Shown here one piece after another: positions 34,090-41,614 of a stretch of DNA of 41,614 bases (the first letter of the stretch is position 1; the number at the start of each line of letters is the position of its first letter). Below the pieces are notes generated by a model. It worked only from the letters and a program-made list of their open reading frames with translations, ran no database searches and was not told where the DNA came from. The stretch covers positions 1 through 41,614 of the forward strand of contig CAWKGC010000009.1 of NCBI GenBank assembly GCA_963849005.1, in the 5' to 3' direction. Made by a program: the position numbers and the translations under genes. Source of the stretch: CAWKGC01 sp963849005 (GTDB lineage Bacteria; Pseudomonadota; Gammaproteobacteria; Burkholderiales; Usitatibacteraceae).

Positions 34090-34934
34090 GCACGCACGCA
34101 GCCAACGATCCGGGCGAAGGCTTCCAGGGCGGGCTCGACCTGGCGCTCCCGGTGGCGAAGATCCGCGGCGAGCCGATGGCGGAAATGCCCGCCGACCTCT
34201 ACATCCCGCCCGAGGCGCTGTCGGTGTTCCTCGAGGCCTTCGAGGGCCCGCTCGACCTGCTGCTCTACCTCATCCGGCGCCACTCGCTCGACATCCTCGA
34301 CATCCCGATGGCGGACCTCACGCGCCAGTACATGGAATACGTCGAGATGATGCGCGAGGGGCAGCTCGAGCTGGCCGCGGAATACCTGCTGATGGCGGCG
34401 CTCCTCATCGAGATCAAGTCGCGCATGCTGCTGCCGCGCCCGAAGCGCGAAGGCGAGGAAAACGTCGAGGATCCCCGCGCCGAACTCGTGCGGCGATTGC
34501 TCGAGTACGAGCAGATGAAGAAGGCGGCGCACGGGCTCGACGCGCTGCCGCAGGCCGGCCGCGACTTTTCCCTGGTCGAGGTGTACATCGAGCAGGCGGT
34601 CGAGCGGCTGCCCGGCATCGTCGTCGCCGACCTGTCCGAGGCGTGGCGCGGCATCCTGGCGCGCGCGCGCATGACGAAGCATCACAAGATCACCCGGGAA
34701 CAGTTGTCCGTGCGCGCGCACATGAGCCGCATCCTGCGCTCGCTCCCTGCGGGCAGCTTCACCGAGTTTTCCACCCTTTTCCAGCCCGAGCAGGGCATCG
34801 CGGTGCTCGTCGTGAGCTTCCTCGCGGTGCTCGAACTCGCGCGCGAATCGCTCATCGAGATCACGCAGCAGGGGGCATTCGACCCGATCTACGTGAAGCT
34901 GAAGAGCGACCGCGCGTCCCTCACGATCACCTGA
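34086..34934 (+). CDS. scpA: segregation and condensation protein A
   Basis: ScpA is the kleisin that closes the SMC-ScpB ring acting in chromosome segregation. The product has 282 residues from GTG 34086, which overlaps the upstream stop. After a 38-residue leader the family N-terminal domain appears: FEGPLDLLLYLIRRHSLDILDIPMADLTRQYMEYV, then ELAAEYLLMAALLIEIKSRMLLP, both hallmarks. The C-terminal winged-helix part VVSFLAVLELARESLIEITQ binds the SMC cap. scpB starts 4 nt after the stop. In this phylum ScpAB may work with SMC proteins encoded elsewhere. Confidence 0.96.
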   Translation: MSTHAANDPGEGFQGGLDLALPVAKIRGEPMAEMPADLYIPPEALSVFLEAFEGPLDLLLYLIRRHSLDILDIPMADLTRQYMEYVEMMREGQLELAAEYLLMAALLIEIKSRMLLPRPKREGEENVEDPRAELVRRLLEYEQMKKAAHGLDALPQAGRDFSLVEVYIEQAVERLPGIVVADLSEAWRGILARARMTKHHKITREQLSVRAHMSRILRSLPAGSFTEFSTLFQPEQGIAVLVVSFLAVLELARESLIEITQQGAFDPIYVKLKSDRASLTIT

Positions 34935-34938
34935 CGCC

Positions 34939-35716
34939 ATGAACCACGAAGCTATCGAAACACCGCAGGAAAACGTCCTTGCGCCCCTGGACGAGGCGAT
35001 GCCCGCCGAGGCGGAGACGCCGCCGGTCGACCTCGCGCACGTGAAGCGCGTTCTCGAGGCCGCGCTGCTCGCGGCCACCGAGCCCCTCACCGTGCAGCAG
35101 CTCAAGAGGCTCTTTCGCGGCGAGGTCGATGCCGACAACCTGCGCAAGGTGCTCGACGAGCTGAAGGGCGAATGGGCGGAGCGCTCCATCGAGCTGACGA
35201 CGGTGGCCTCGGGCTGGCGTTTCCGCGTGAAGCCCGAGTTCCAGGGCTACATCGAGCGCATCGCCAGCGAGCGGCCGCCGAAATACTCGCGCGCGGTGCT
35301 GGAGACGCTCGCGATCATCGCCTACCGCCAGCCGGTGACGCGCGGCGACATCGAGGACATCCGCGGCGTGGTGGTGTCGCCGCCGACCTTGAAGGCGCTC
35401 GAGGAGCGCGGCTGGATCGAGGAAATCGGCCACCGCGAAACGCCCGGGCGGCCGGCGCTGTTCGCGACGACGAGGCAATTCCTCGACGACCTGAACCTGC
35501 GCTCGCTGGAAGAAATGCCGCCGCTGGAAGAATTGCAGTCCACGCTCGACGCCTCGGCGCCCGGCTTGTTGCTGCCCGGTCCCTGCCGGGCAGGACGAAA
35601 CATCCCCCCACGAAGCACCCATCGAAGAACCGGTCGAGCCCCTTCAGGGCGAGGCCCCCGCAACAGGCATCGCCGGGACTGGCGAAGCCGCCGAAGGAGA
35701 AGACCATGCGCGATAA
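34939..35716 (+). CDS. scpB: segregation and condensation protein B, 3' frameshift
   Basis: ScpB, the dimeric winged-helix partner of ScpA. The core is intact: HVKRVLEAALLAATEPLTVQQL, ASGWRFRVKPEFQGYIERI, PPKYSRAVLETLAIIAYRQPVTRGDIEDIRGV and ERGWIEEIGHRETPGRPALF. After LEELQSTLDASAPGLLLPG the listed frame runs into an Arg-rich tail (to 35754) that looks out of frame. One base later, from 35582, the frame reads PAGQDETSPHEAPIEEPVEP..., the acidic tail usual for ScpB, ending at TAA 35714-35716. One extra C near 35581-35583 explains it. Intended length 258 residues. The stop overlaps the rluB start. Confidence 0.9.
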
Positions 35717-37230
35717 GCGCCCCCCACGCACCGCGTGGAAATCGCAGCCGCTGACCGATTGGGAACGCGAAAGGCAGCTGCAATCCCGCGGCAACACCGC
35801 CACGGGCGAGCCGTCGCAACCGGCAACGGTGGACGGCAACAAGCCCGCTTCGGGCAAGCGCTTCGGCGGCCCGAAGCCCCTGTCGCAAGGCGGCAAGGGG
35901 CGCGGCGGCAAGGGCCGCGGCGGCAAGGGCGGGCAAGGCTTCCAGGGACCGATGTCCAGCGGCGTCAGCAAGCGGACCTCTGGGCCGGTGCTCAATCCGC
36001 GCCTCGCCAAGCCGACCGGTTACGTCGACGGCGGCTACATCCAGGCGCCTGCCGATCACGAGGAGCGCACCAGCATCCTCGGCAATCCGGACCAGCCCTT
36101 CGGGCGTCCCGACAGGCCGTTCCAGGGCCCCAACGGCAACAAGCCGAAGGGATCGCGCAACAACCGCCGTGGCAAGGGCCCGCGCCCGAGCGAGCCGCGG
36201 CAGGCCGAGCAGAAGCAGGGCGGGCAACAGCGCCAGGGCGGCCAGCAGCGGCCCGGCGGCAAGCCACGACAGGAGGGCGCCGGCGCGCCCGCCGGCGCGC
36301 GCGAACGCCTGCAGAAAGTGATGGCGCGCTCCGGCCATGGCTCGCGCAGGAACATCGAGATCCTGATCGCGCAGGGCCACATTTCCATCAACGGGCAGGT
36401 GGCGAAACTCGGCGACCAGGTGTCTCCCGGGGACCGCGTGCTGCTCGACAACCGGCCGCTGCGCCTCAAGTTCGGCGGCGACCTTCCCAAGGTGCTGCTC
36501 TACCACAAGCAGGAAGGCGAGATCTGCACGCGGGATGACCCGGAAGGGCGCCCGACGGTGTTCGACAAGCTGCCGCGGGTGCATGGCGGACGCTGGGTGG
36601 CGGTCGGCAGGCTCGACTTCAACACTTCGGGGCTGCTGGTGTTCACCACCGACGGCGAGCTTGCCAACAACCTCATGCATCCGCGCTTCGAAGTCGAGCG
36701 CGAATACGCGGTGCGGTTGCTGGGCGAACTCACCGCGGAGCAGCAGGTGCAGCTCACCACCACTGGCGTCATGGTCGACGACGAGCTGTGCAAGTTCGAA
36801 GCGCTCGAGGACCGTGGCGGCGAGGGGTCGAACCACTGGTACCACGTCATCCTGCGCGAGGGGAAGAACCGCGAGGTGCGCAAGATGTTCGAGGCGGTCA
36901 ACATGGCGGTGAGCCGCCTGATGCGCGTGCGCTTCGGCCAGATCCAGCTTCCGCCGCGATTGAAGCGCGGCATGATGATGGAGCTCCCCGAGGAGGAGGT
37001 CGAGCAGATCCTCTCGTGGGCCGGCGTGACGAAGGAGGAGCCGGAGCCCGCCGAGCCGGGCAATGTCCGCGCCGCGGGCGACGAGTTCGACGAATTCGAC
37101 GAGCACCTGCCCAACGGCAACGTGATTGCGCCTGCGCCGTCCGCCCTGCCGGGCCGGCAGCCGCGGCAGGGCAAGCCCGGAGGGCGGCAAGTCGCGCCAC
37201 CGCAATCGCAAGCGCAAGCCCGCCGTCTAG
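35706..37230 (+). CDS. rluB: 23S rRNA pseudouridine synthase RluB, 3' frameshift
   Basis: RluB makes pseudouridine 2605 of 23S rRNA. An N-terminal low-complexity extension of about 200 residues, rich in Gly, Lys, Arg and Gln (GGKGRGGKGRGGKG, KQGGQQRQGGQQRPGG), precedes an S4 RNA-binding domain (ERLQKVMARSGHGSRRNIEILI) and the catalytic domain with GRLDFNTSGLL (Asp304). Then HVILREGKNREVRKMFE and VSRLMRVRFGQIQLP follow, as in RsuA/RluB. Near 37192 a G run shifts the frame: one frame runs on through the repeat, the other ends GKSRHRNRKRKPAV at TAG 37228, the natural basic tail. Intended length about 507 residues. ATG 35706 lies inside the scpB tail. Confidence 0.92.
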
Positions 37231-37240
37231 GCGGCCCATC

Positions 37241-37343
37241 AAAACGGGGTCAGGTTACATTTGCCAATAAACGGGGTCAGAGTACATTTCGGAGGAAATG
37301 TACTCTGACCCCGTTTTCAACGAAATGTACTCTGACCCCGTTT
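37241..37343. repeat. GGGGTCAG repeat cluster between rluB and the dehydrogenase
   Basis: A lone arm of the GGTTACATTT type (37241-37262) is followed by a full hairpin with 22-nt arms (37269-37290, 37295-37316) and a GGAG loop, then another reversed arm (37322-37343). Both flanking genes run rightward. The next start codon is 7 nt after the last arm. Confidence 0.92.
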
Positions 37344-37350
37344 CTCTCGC

Positions 37351-38226
37351 ATGAAGGCCGTCGGCGTGATCGGCGTGGGCGCCATGGGCCTGGGCGTGGC
37401 CAGGGCGCTGCTCGCCAGGGGCTTCCCGGTGTTCGTTCGCGACATCGTCGCCGCCCGCGAGGCTGAGGCGGTGGCCAACGGCGCGCGCGCCTGCCGGTCG
37501 CCCGCCGAGATGGCGCGGCAATGCGAGCGCATCGTCACGCTCGTGGTCAATGCCAGGCAGACGCGCGAGATCCTGTTCGCCGAGGACGGCGCCGTGCGCG
37601 GGATGGAGCGCGGCGGCGTGGTGGTGATGTGCAGCACCATCGCCCCGACGGATGCCGCCGCCATTGCCGACCAGCTCGCGCGCCACGACCTTGCCATGCT
37701 CGACGCGCCGATCTCCGGCGGCCCGGCGCGCGCCGAAGCGGGCACGCTCTCGATGATGGCCGCAGGCAGCGATGCCGCGTTCGAGCGCGCCGCCGATGTC
37801 CTCGCCGCGACCGCGACGAAACTCTTTCGCGTCGGCGCCCGCTGCGGCGACGGCTCGAAGGTGAAGATCGTCAACAACATGCTCGCCGGGATCAACCTCG
37901 CGGCGGGCTGCGAGGCGATGGCGCTGGGCGAGCGGCTCGGGCTGGACCCGAAGCTGCTCTACGAGGTGGTCTGCGCGAGCTCGGGGGCAAGCTGGATGTT
38001 CGCCGACCGCATGAAGCGCGCCCTCGCCGAGGATTGGGAGCCACGCGCGGCGGCACGCATCCTCACCAAGGACCTGCAGCTGTTGCTCGACACGGCCGAA
38101 GCCGCCGGGTTCGATGCCGAGATCGCCCGGGTGGCGCACGCGGTCTTCGAGGACACCGTGTCTCGGGGATTCGGCGGCGAAGACGACGCGGCAGTCCTCA
38201 AGCGCTACCGGAAACGCGCGCCCTGA
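37351..38226 (+). CDS. 3-hydroxyacid dehydrogenase family, L-threonate-dehydrogenase-like
   Basis: A 291-residue beta-hydroxyacid dehydrogenase. NAD(P)-binding GVGAMG lies at residues 8-13; the substrate loop DAPISGGPARAEAGTLSMM and the catalytic-Lys helix GSKVKIVNNMLAGINLAAGCEAMAL follow. The C-terminal part GASWMFADRMKRAL, KDLQLLLDTAEAAGF and GGEDDAAVLKRY is closest, among families I know, to LtnD (L-threonate dehydrogenase). LtnD normally travels with the OtnK kinase and OtnC aldolase; neither is here, although a class II aldolase lies 1.3 kb away. ATG 37351 has no Shine-Dalgarno, only the end of a repeat upstream. Overlaps the ChaC-like gene by 29 nt, tail to tail. Confidence 0.85.
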   Translation: MKAVGVIGVGAMGLGVARALLARGFPVFVRDIVAAREAEAVANGARACRSPAEMARQCERIVTLVVNARQTREILFAEDGAVRGMERGGVVVMCSTIAPTDAAAIADQLARHDLAMLDAPISGGPARAEAGTLSMMAAGSDAAFERAADVLAATATKLFRVGARCGDGSKVKIVNNMLAGINLAAGCEAMALGERLGLDPKLLYEVVCASSGASWMFADRMKRALAEDWEPRAAARILTKDLQLLLDTAEAAGFDAEIARVAHAVFEDTVSRGFGGEDDAAVLKRYRKRAP

Positions 38227-38851
38227 CCATCCTCACCAGCCGCTCGACGCGCGCATCGCGGATGCCGTGCGCGGAAAGCGTTTCCTGCGTGCGGAAAAGA
38301 TACTCCGCGCTGGTGCCGAACTTTCCTGCGGCGGTGGCGAGCGCGTCCACCATGCGCTCCATCGGCAATTTCCCGGCGTATCCCGAGCATTGTGTATTCG
38401 AGACGAAGGCGAGGGCGCGATAACGCGCGCCGTCCGCGCCCGAGCAACCGAGCCAACGCGGGTGGTAGGAGCCGAGCGCGAGCTCCCGCCGCCACAGCCG
38501 GCGCAGCCCGGCGGCAGCGGAGTCGCGCTGCAGCCGGTAGAGGAGCCCCTTGCAACTGCCGCCGCGCTCGAGCGTGAGGACCAGCCCGGGCCGCTGCGGC
38601 GTGCCGCGGTTGATGCGCGACCACAGGCAGAAGTTGCGGTGGTATCCGTAGAGCGTGCCGACGTGGCGCGCATCGAAGTCCAGCTCCGGGTTCCACATCA
38701 GCGAGCCGTAGGCGAAGAGCCAGATCGCCTCGTCCCGGGGGTTCCCGGCCAGCACGGCCGCGAGCGATTCGTCGAGCGCCTCGTCGTCCAGGCGCTCGGC
38801 CTCGAGCGAGCGCGGAAGCGTACTTACGGGGCGAGCCGGCCCAGGGTCCAT
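38198..38851 (-). CDS. ChaC-like gamma-glutamylcyclotransferase
   Basis: A 217-residue protein that should cleave gamma-glutamyl amides, likely glutathione, to 5-oxoproline. The substrate-binding signature FAYGSLMWNPELDF is followed by GYHRNFCLWSRINRGTPQRPGLVLTLERGGSCKGLLYRL, as in ChaC. ATG 38849-38851 overlaps the end of pdxH by 28 nt; no better in-frame start is seen, and the long frame upstream is a shadow of pdxH. The end overlaps the dehydrogenase gene on the other strand by 29 nt, so there is no room for a terminator between them. Confidence 0.88.
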   Translation of the reverse strand: MDPGPARPVSTLPRSLEAERLDDEALDESLAAVLAGNPRDEAIWLFAYGSLMWNPELDFDARHVGTLYGYHRNFCLWSRINRGTPQRPGLVLTLERGGSCKGLLYRLQRDSAAAGLRRLWRRELALGSYHPRWLGCSGADGARYRALAFVSNTQCSGYAGKLPMERMVDALATAAGKFGTSAEYLFRTQETLSAHGIRDARVERLVRMVRARVSGSA

Positions 38852-39462
38852 TTGCCGTTTTCGAGGCGGTAGGCGATGCGGTCGTGCAGGCGGCTTCGCC
38901 TTCCCTGCCAGAACTCGAGGCAATCGGGGACGACGCGGTAGCCGCCCCAGTGCGGCGGTCGCGGCGGGTTCTCGCCGTACTTCGCGGCGAATTCGTCGAC
39001 GCGTTTTTCCAGCCAGGCGCGGTCCGCCACCACCTCGCTCTGCGGCGAGGCCCATGCGCCGATGCGCGAGCCGAGCGGCCGGACGAGGTAGTACTCGTCG
39101 GACTCGGCCGCGCCGACCTTCTCGATCGTGCCCTCGACGCGCACCTGCCGCTCGAGCTCCTTCCACAGGAACGTGAGCGCGGCGGCGGGGTGCGCCTCGA
39201 GATCGCGGCCCTTCCTGCTGCCGTAGTTGGTGAAGAAGACGAAACCGCGGTCGTCCACGCCCTTGAGCAGCATGATGCGGCCGGCGGGGCGGCCGCGCGC
39301 GTCGACCGTCGAGAGGTTCATCGCGGTGGGCTCGAGCGCCTCGGCGCGGATCGCGTCGTCGAGCCATTTCCCGAATTGCAGCAGGGGGTCGGCGTCGACG
39401 TCGCCTTCGTCGAGGTTCCTGAGGGCGTAGTCCTGGCGGAGGTGGGCGATTTTCGTGTCCAT
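38824..39462 (-). CDS. pdxH: pyridoxamine 5'-phosphate oxidase
   Basis: PdxH makes pyridoxal phosphate from its pyridoxine or pyridoxamine phosphate precursor with FMN and oxygen. The 212-residue product has the family sequence in order: RIMLLKGVDDRGFVFFTNYGSRKGRDL (FMN site), LVRPLGSRIGAWASPQSE, PPHWGGYRVVP, EFWQGRRSRLHDR and the C-terminal W-x-x-x-RLAP. ATG 39460-39462 lies 7 nt after TAGAAT (39470-39475, minus), with only C residues between, so the mRNA is probably leaderless. It is followed by, and overlaps, the ChaC-like gene. Confidence 0.96.
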   Translation of the reverse strand: MDTKIAHLRQDYALRNLDEGDVDADPLLQFGKWLDDAIRAEALEPTAMNLSTVDARGRPAGRIMLLKGVDDRGFVFFTNYGSRKGRDLEAHPAAALTFLWKELERQVRVEGTIEKVGAAESDEYYLVRPLGSRIGAWASPQSEVVADRAWLEKRVDEFAAKYGENPPRPPHWGGYRVVPDCLEFWQGRRSRLHDRIAYRLENGKWTLGRLAP

Positions 39463-39552
39463 GGGGGGAATTCTAATGCGGTTCTGGCGCGAGGCGGCGG
39501 TTGTCACGCATACTTCCGCAAAAGAATGCCGCGCCCGCCAGGAGAGTCGTCG

Positions 39553-40326
39553 ATGCTTTTCGCCACCGCAACCGCAACCGTCCGCAATTCCGTGAGCGCC
39601 GAGGAATGGCGCACGCGCGTCGACCTCGCCGCCTGCTACCGGCTGGTGGCGCGCTACGGCTGGGACGACCTCATCTTCACCCACATCACCGCCAAGATTC
39701 CCGGCACCGACAACCACTTCCTGATCAACCCCTACGGCATGCTTTTCGAGGAGATCACGGCGTCGAGCCTCGTCAAGATCAACCTCGCGGGAGAGAAGCT
39801 CGACGACAACCCGCACCCGGTGAACCCGGCCGGCTTCGTGATCCACAGCGCGATCCACGCGGCGCGCCCGGATGCCAGGTGCGTGCTGCACACGCACACC
39901 CTGAACGGCGTGGCGGTTTCGGCGCAGAAGGGCGGCGTGCTGCCGATCTCGCAGCAGTCGATCTTCGTGCTCGCGAGCCTCGCCTACCACGACTACGAAG
40001 GCGTGGCGCTCAACGACGACGAGAAGCCGCGGCTGGTGCGCGACCTGGGCGACAAGTTCTTCTTCATGCTGCGCAACCATGGCCTGTTGACGGTCGCGCC
40101 GTCGATCCAGGACGCGTTCCAGCTCATGTACACGTTCGAGGCGGCGTGCACGATCCAGGTCCGCGCGCAGTCCGGCGGCGGCGAGCTGGTGCCGATCCCG
40201 CAGAAGATCATCGATGGCGCGCTGGCGGCCTCGCGAGCGGTGACCAGGGGCGAGGGTGGCGGAAAGCTGGCCTGGCCGGCGCTCTTGCGCAGGCTCGATC
40301 GCCAGAACCCGGGATACGAAGCCTGA
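39553..40326 (+). CDS. class II aldolase/adducin-family protein
   Basis: A 257-residue protein with the class II aldolase fold. Metal ligands are visible: HTH at 113-115 and the later His176 in LRNHG. FTHITAKIPGTDNHFLINPYGMLFEEITASSL near the N-terminus and GGVLPISQQSIFVLASL in the middle are typical of the adducin-like group, which is often annotated without a substrate. ATG 39553 has GGAGAG six nt upstream. It is divergent from pdxH. A link with the threonate-dehydrogenase-like gene is possible but they are separated by two leftward genes. Confidence 0.88.
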   Translation: MLFATATATVRNSVSAEEWRTRVDLAACYRLVARYGWDDLIFTHITAKIPGTDNHFLINPYGMLFEEITASSLVKINLAGEKLDDNPHPVNPAGFVIHSAIHAARPDARCVLHTHTLNGVAVSAQKGGVLPISQQSIFVLASLAYHDYEGVALNDDEKPRLVRDLGDKFFFMLRNHGLLTVAPSIQDAFQLMYTFEAACTIQVRAQSGGGELVPIPQKIIDGALAASRAVTRGEGGGKLAWPALLRRLDRQNPGYEA

Positions 40327-40372
40327 CTGCCGGCAATACCCGAGGCACCTTCCCAATTGAAAGAGGTTGGCC

Positions 40373-41278
40373 ATGCAAGGCGACTTGCTGACCCAGTTGC
40401 TGTTGCCGGCGGGGCTCATGTTCATCATGTTCTCGCTTGGCGTGAGCCTGGCCGTCGAGGACTTCCGCCGCGTCTTCCGCTATCCGCGCGCCTTCGGCGT
40501 GGGGCTCCTCTGCCATTTCATCCTGCTGCCGGTCGTGGGCTTCCTGGTCGTGACCGCATGGGGCGTGACGGGTGCCATGGCGGTGGGCTTCATGCTGATC
40601 GCCGCCTGCCCGACCGGCACGACCTCGAACCTGCTCACCTACTTCGGCCGCGGCGATGTGGCGCTGGCGGTGTCCTTTACCGCGGTGGCGGGCATCCTGT
40701 CGATCGTCACCGTGCCCTTCATCCTCGCCGCGTCGCTCGAGCATTTCCTCGGTGCGGCGCGGCGCGTGGACTTTCCCGTGGTGCAGGTGATGGGGCAGAT
40801 CCTGCTCGTCATGGGTATCCCGGTGGCCGCCGGGATGGCGCTGCGCGCCAGGTCGCCCGCGTTCGCAAAGCGCTGGCAGCAAAGGCTGGGCACGTTCTCG
40901 GCGCTGGTCTTCGTCGCGATCGTCGTGGCGAGCGTGGCGAAAAGCTGGGCGCTTTTCGCCGAGCACACCGGGAGGCTGGCGCCGTTGGTGTTCTCGATCA
41001 ATGTGGCGATGATGGCGCTGGGCTTCTTCCTGTCACGCCTGGCGCGCGTGGACCTGCGCCAGTCGGCCACGGTCGCGATCGAGTCGAGCGTGCAGAACGC
41101 CGCGCTGGCGATCGTGATCGGCGGCAGCATCCTGAAGGACGACGTGATGGTGCTGCCGGGCGCGATCTACGGCGTGCTGATGTACTTCACCGGGATCGCG
41201 TTCGTGTTCCTGATGCGCCGTTTCCTGCCGCCGCCCGGCGCCGCCGAAACGGCCGCCGCGCGCGCGGCGCTGCATTGA
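40373..41278 (+). CDS. bile-acid:sodium-symporter (BASS) family transporter
   Basis: A 301-residue membrane protein with nine to ten helices. Family sequence includes LPAGLMFIMFSLGVSLAVEDFRRVFRYP, LIAACPTGTTSNLLTYFGRGDVALAVSFTAVA (the sodium-binding crossover region), and ESSVQNAALAIVIGGSIL. Bacterial members take up organic anions with sodium. ATG 40373 is chosen because AAGAGG lies six nt upstream; TTG 40367 is inside the spacer. It lies 46 nt after the class II aldolase, same strand, so may supply its substrate, which is inference. Confidence 0.9.
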   Translation: MQGDLLTQLLLPAGLMFIMFSLGVSLAVEDFRRVFRYPRAFGVGLLCHFILLPVVGFLVVTAWGVTGAMAVGFMLIAACPTGTTSNLLTYFGRGDVALAVSFTAVAGILSIVTVPFILAASLEHFLGAARRVDFPVVQVMGQILLVMGIPVAAGMALRARSPAFAKRWQQRLGTFSALVFVAIVVASVAKSWALFAEHTGRLAPLVFSINVAMMALGFFLSRLARVDLRQSATVAIESSVQNAALAIVIGGSILKDDVMVLPGAIYGVLMYFTGIAFVFLMRRFLPPPGAAETAAARAALH

Positions 41279-41288
41279 GGAGGGCGCG

Positions 41289-41614
41289 ATGACGGTCGTG
41301 CGCGACGCGGACCGCCGCCGGATTTTCCTCATGCGCCACGGCAGCGTCAGCTATTTCGACGACGAGGGCCGGCCCGTGCCGCCCGACACCGTGGCGCTCA
41401 GCCCGCTCGGGCGCGAGCAGGCGACGGCGGCGGGCAGGCTGTTCGCGCAGTCGGGCATGCGCTTCGACCGCGTGATCGTGAGCGGGCTTGCGCGCACCGT
41501 CGAGACCGCGGAGCGCGTGCTGGCCGAGACCGGGCAGGCAATCGTGCTCGAGCCGCGGCGGGGACTGCGCGAGATCGAAGGCGGCAGGTTGGGGGACATC
41601 CCGCTGGAGCAATT
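41289..41614 (+). CDS. histidine phosphatase-family protein (partial, runs off the window)
   Basis: The first 108 codons of a phosphoglycerate-mutase-like phosphatase. The catalytic RHG motif lies at residues 16-18 in FLMRHGSVSYF, followed by LSPLGREQATAAGRLF and VIVSGLARTVETAERVL, the usual second Arg segment, then LREIEGG. ATG 41289 has GAGGAGGG just upstream and sits 10 nt after the transporter stop. The end of the window cuts it before the second catalytic His. Substrate unknown. Confidence 0.87.
   Translation, partial: MTVVRDADRRRIFLMRHGSVSYFDDEGRPVPPDTVALSPLGREQATAAGRLFAQSGMRFDRVIVSGLARTVETAERVLAETGQAIVLEPRRGLREIEGGRLGDIPLEQ

Noticed and set aside
37351..41278. A threonate/four-carbon-acid degradation cluster (dehydrogenase, aldolase, transporter)
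   Set aside because: OtnK-type kinase and isomerase are absent, the aldolase is of the adducin-like group, and two unrelated genes (ChaC-like, pdxH) lie between on the other strand.

Overview
The window is about 41.6 kb of high-GC chromosomal DNA. It looks like a betaproteobacterium, possibly an uncultured one in or near Burkholderiales. Grounds are the gene order ppiC-like/bolA/yciI/yciB, the run rnm-like/yciO/site-2 protease/trpS ... scpA/scpB/rluB, the divergent DUF2917-LysR pair, and a C-terminal sorting tail of the IPTL-CTERM kind. No database was searched; family names come from motifs and remembered family features. The region is mostly ordinary housekeeping DNA: no prophage, no recognisable transposase, no CRISPR array.

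Layout. 1-4.7 kb: an alpha/beta hydrolase, an unknown protein, then a leftward pair, c-type cytochrome and PhoX alkaline phosphatase, the latter behind a good Pho box (4780-4808). 4.9-7.4 kb: a secreted beta-helix protein with three 474-bp tandem repeats and a C-terminal membrane sorting tail. 7.4-14 kb: tRNA-Leu(CAA), queA, DUF2917/LysR, an HNH nuclease, ppa, a DUF1223 protein, a DMT exporter and a GNAT. 14-19 kb: divergent ygfZ/ygfX, two small unknown envelope proteins, a patatin and a GntP-type permease. 19.2-25.8 kb: a SRPBCC protein, purL, a methyltransferase, an ABM-fold protein, a GNAT and a small membrane protein. 25.8-29.6 kb: an alpha/beta hydrolase, then leftward yciB-yciI-bolA-ppiC-like. 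29.6-37.2 kb: rnm-like, yciO, site-2 protease, trpS, an inserted secreted hydrolase, scpA, scpB, rluB. 37.3-41.6 kb: a threonate-dehydrogenase-like enzyme, a ChaC-like protein, pdxH, a class II aldolase, a BASS transporter and a histidine phosphatase cut by the window end.

The most striking non-coding feature is a family of palindromic repeats built on the core GGGGTCAG. It has three arm types: GGGGTCAGAGTACATTTCC, GGGGTCAGGTTACATTTCC and GGGGTCAGAGACGTAATAC. Copies abut stop codons and fill the gaps between convergent genes, where they could act as two-way terminators or mRNA 3' ends. Some have entered coding sequence: the queA C-terminus and the start of the ABM-fold gene are made of repeat. 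A second family (CGTCATTCCGGGCTTGACC type) is found at three places, once nested inside a copy of the first.

Other points. The purL promoter and first codons are duplicated 654 bp upstream, making a 15-codon upstream reading frame coupled to the SRPBCC gene. Several genes (queA, purL, pdxH, rnm-like, a hydrolase) have a -10 box only 5-8 nt before the start codon, which points to leaderless mRNAs. bolA, scpB and rluB each carry a one-base frameshift at a short C or G run near the 3' end, which may be real or an assembly error.
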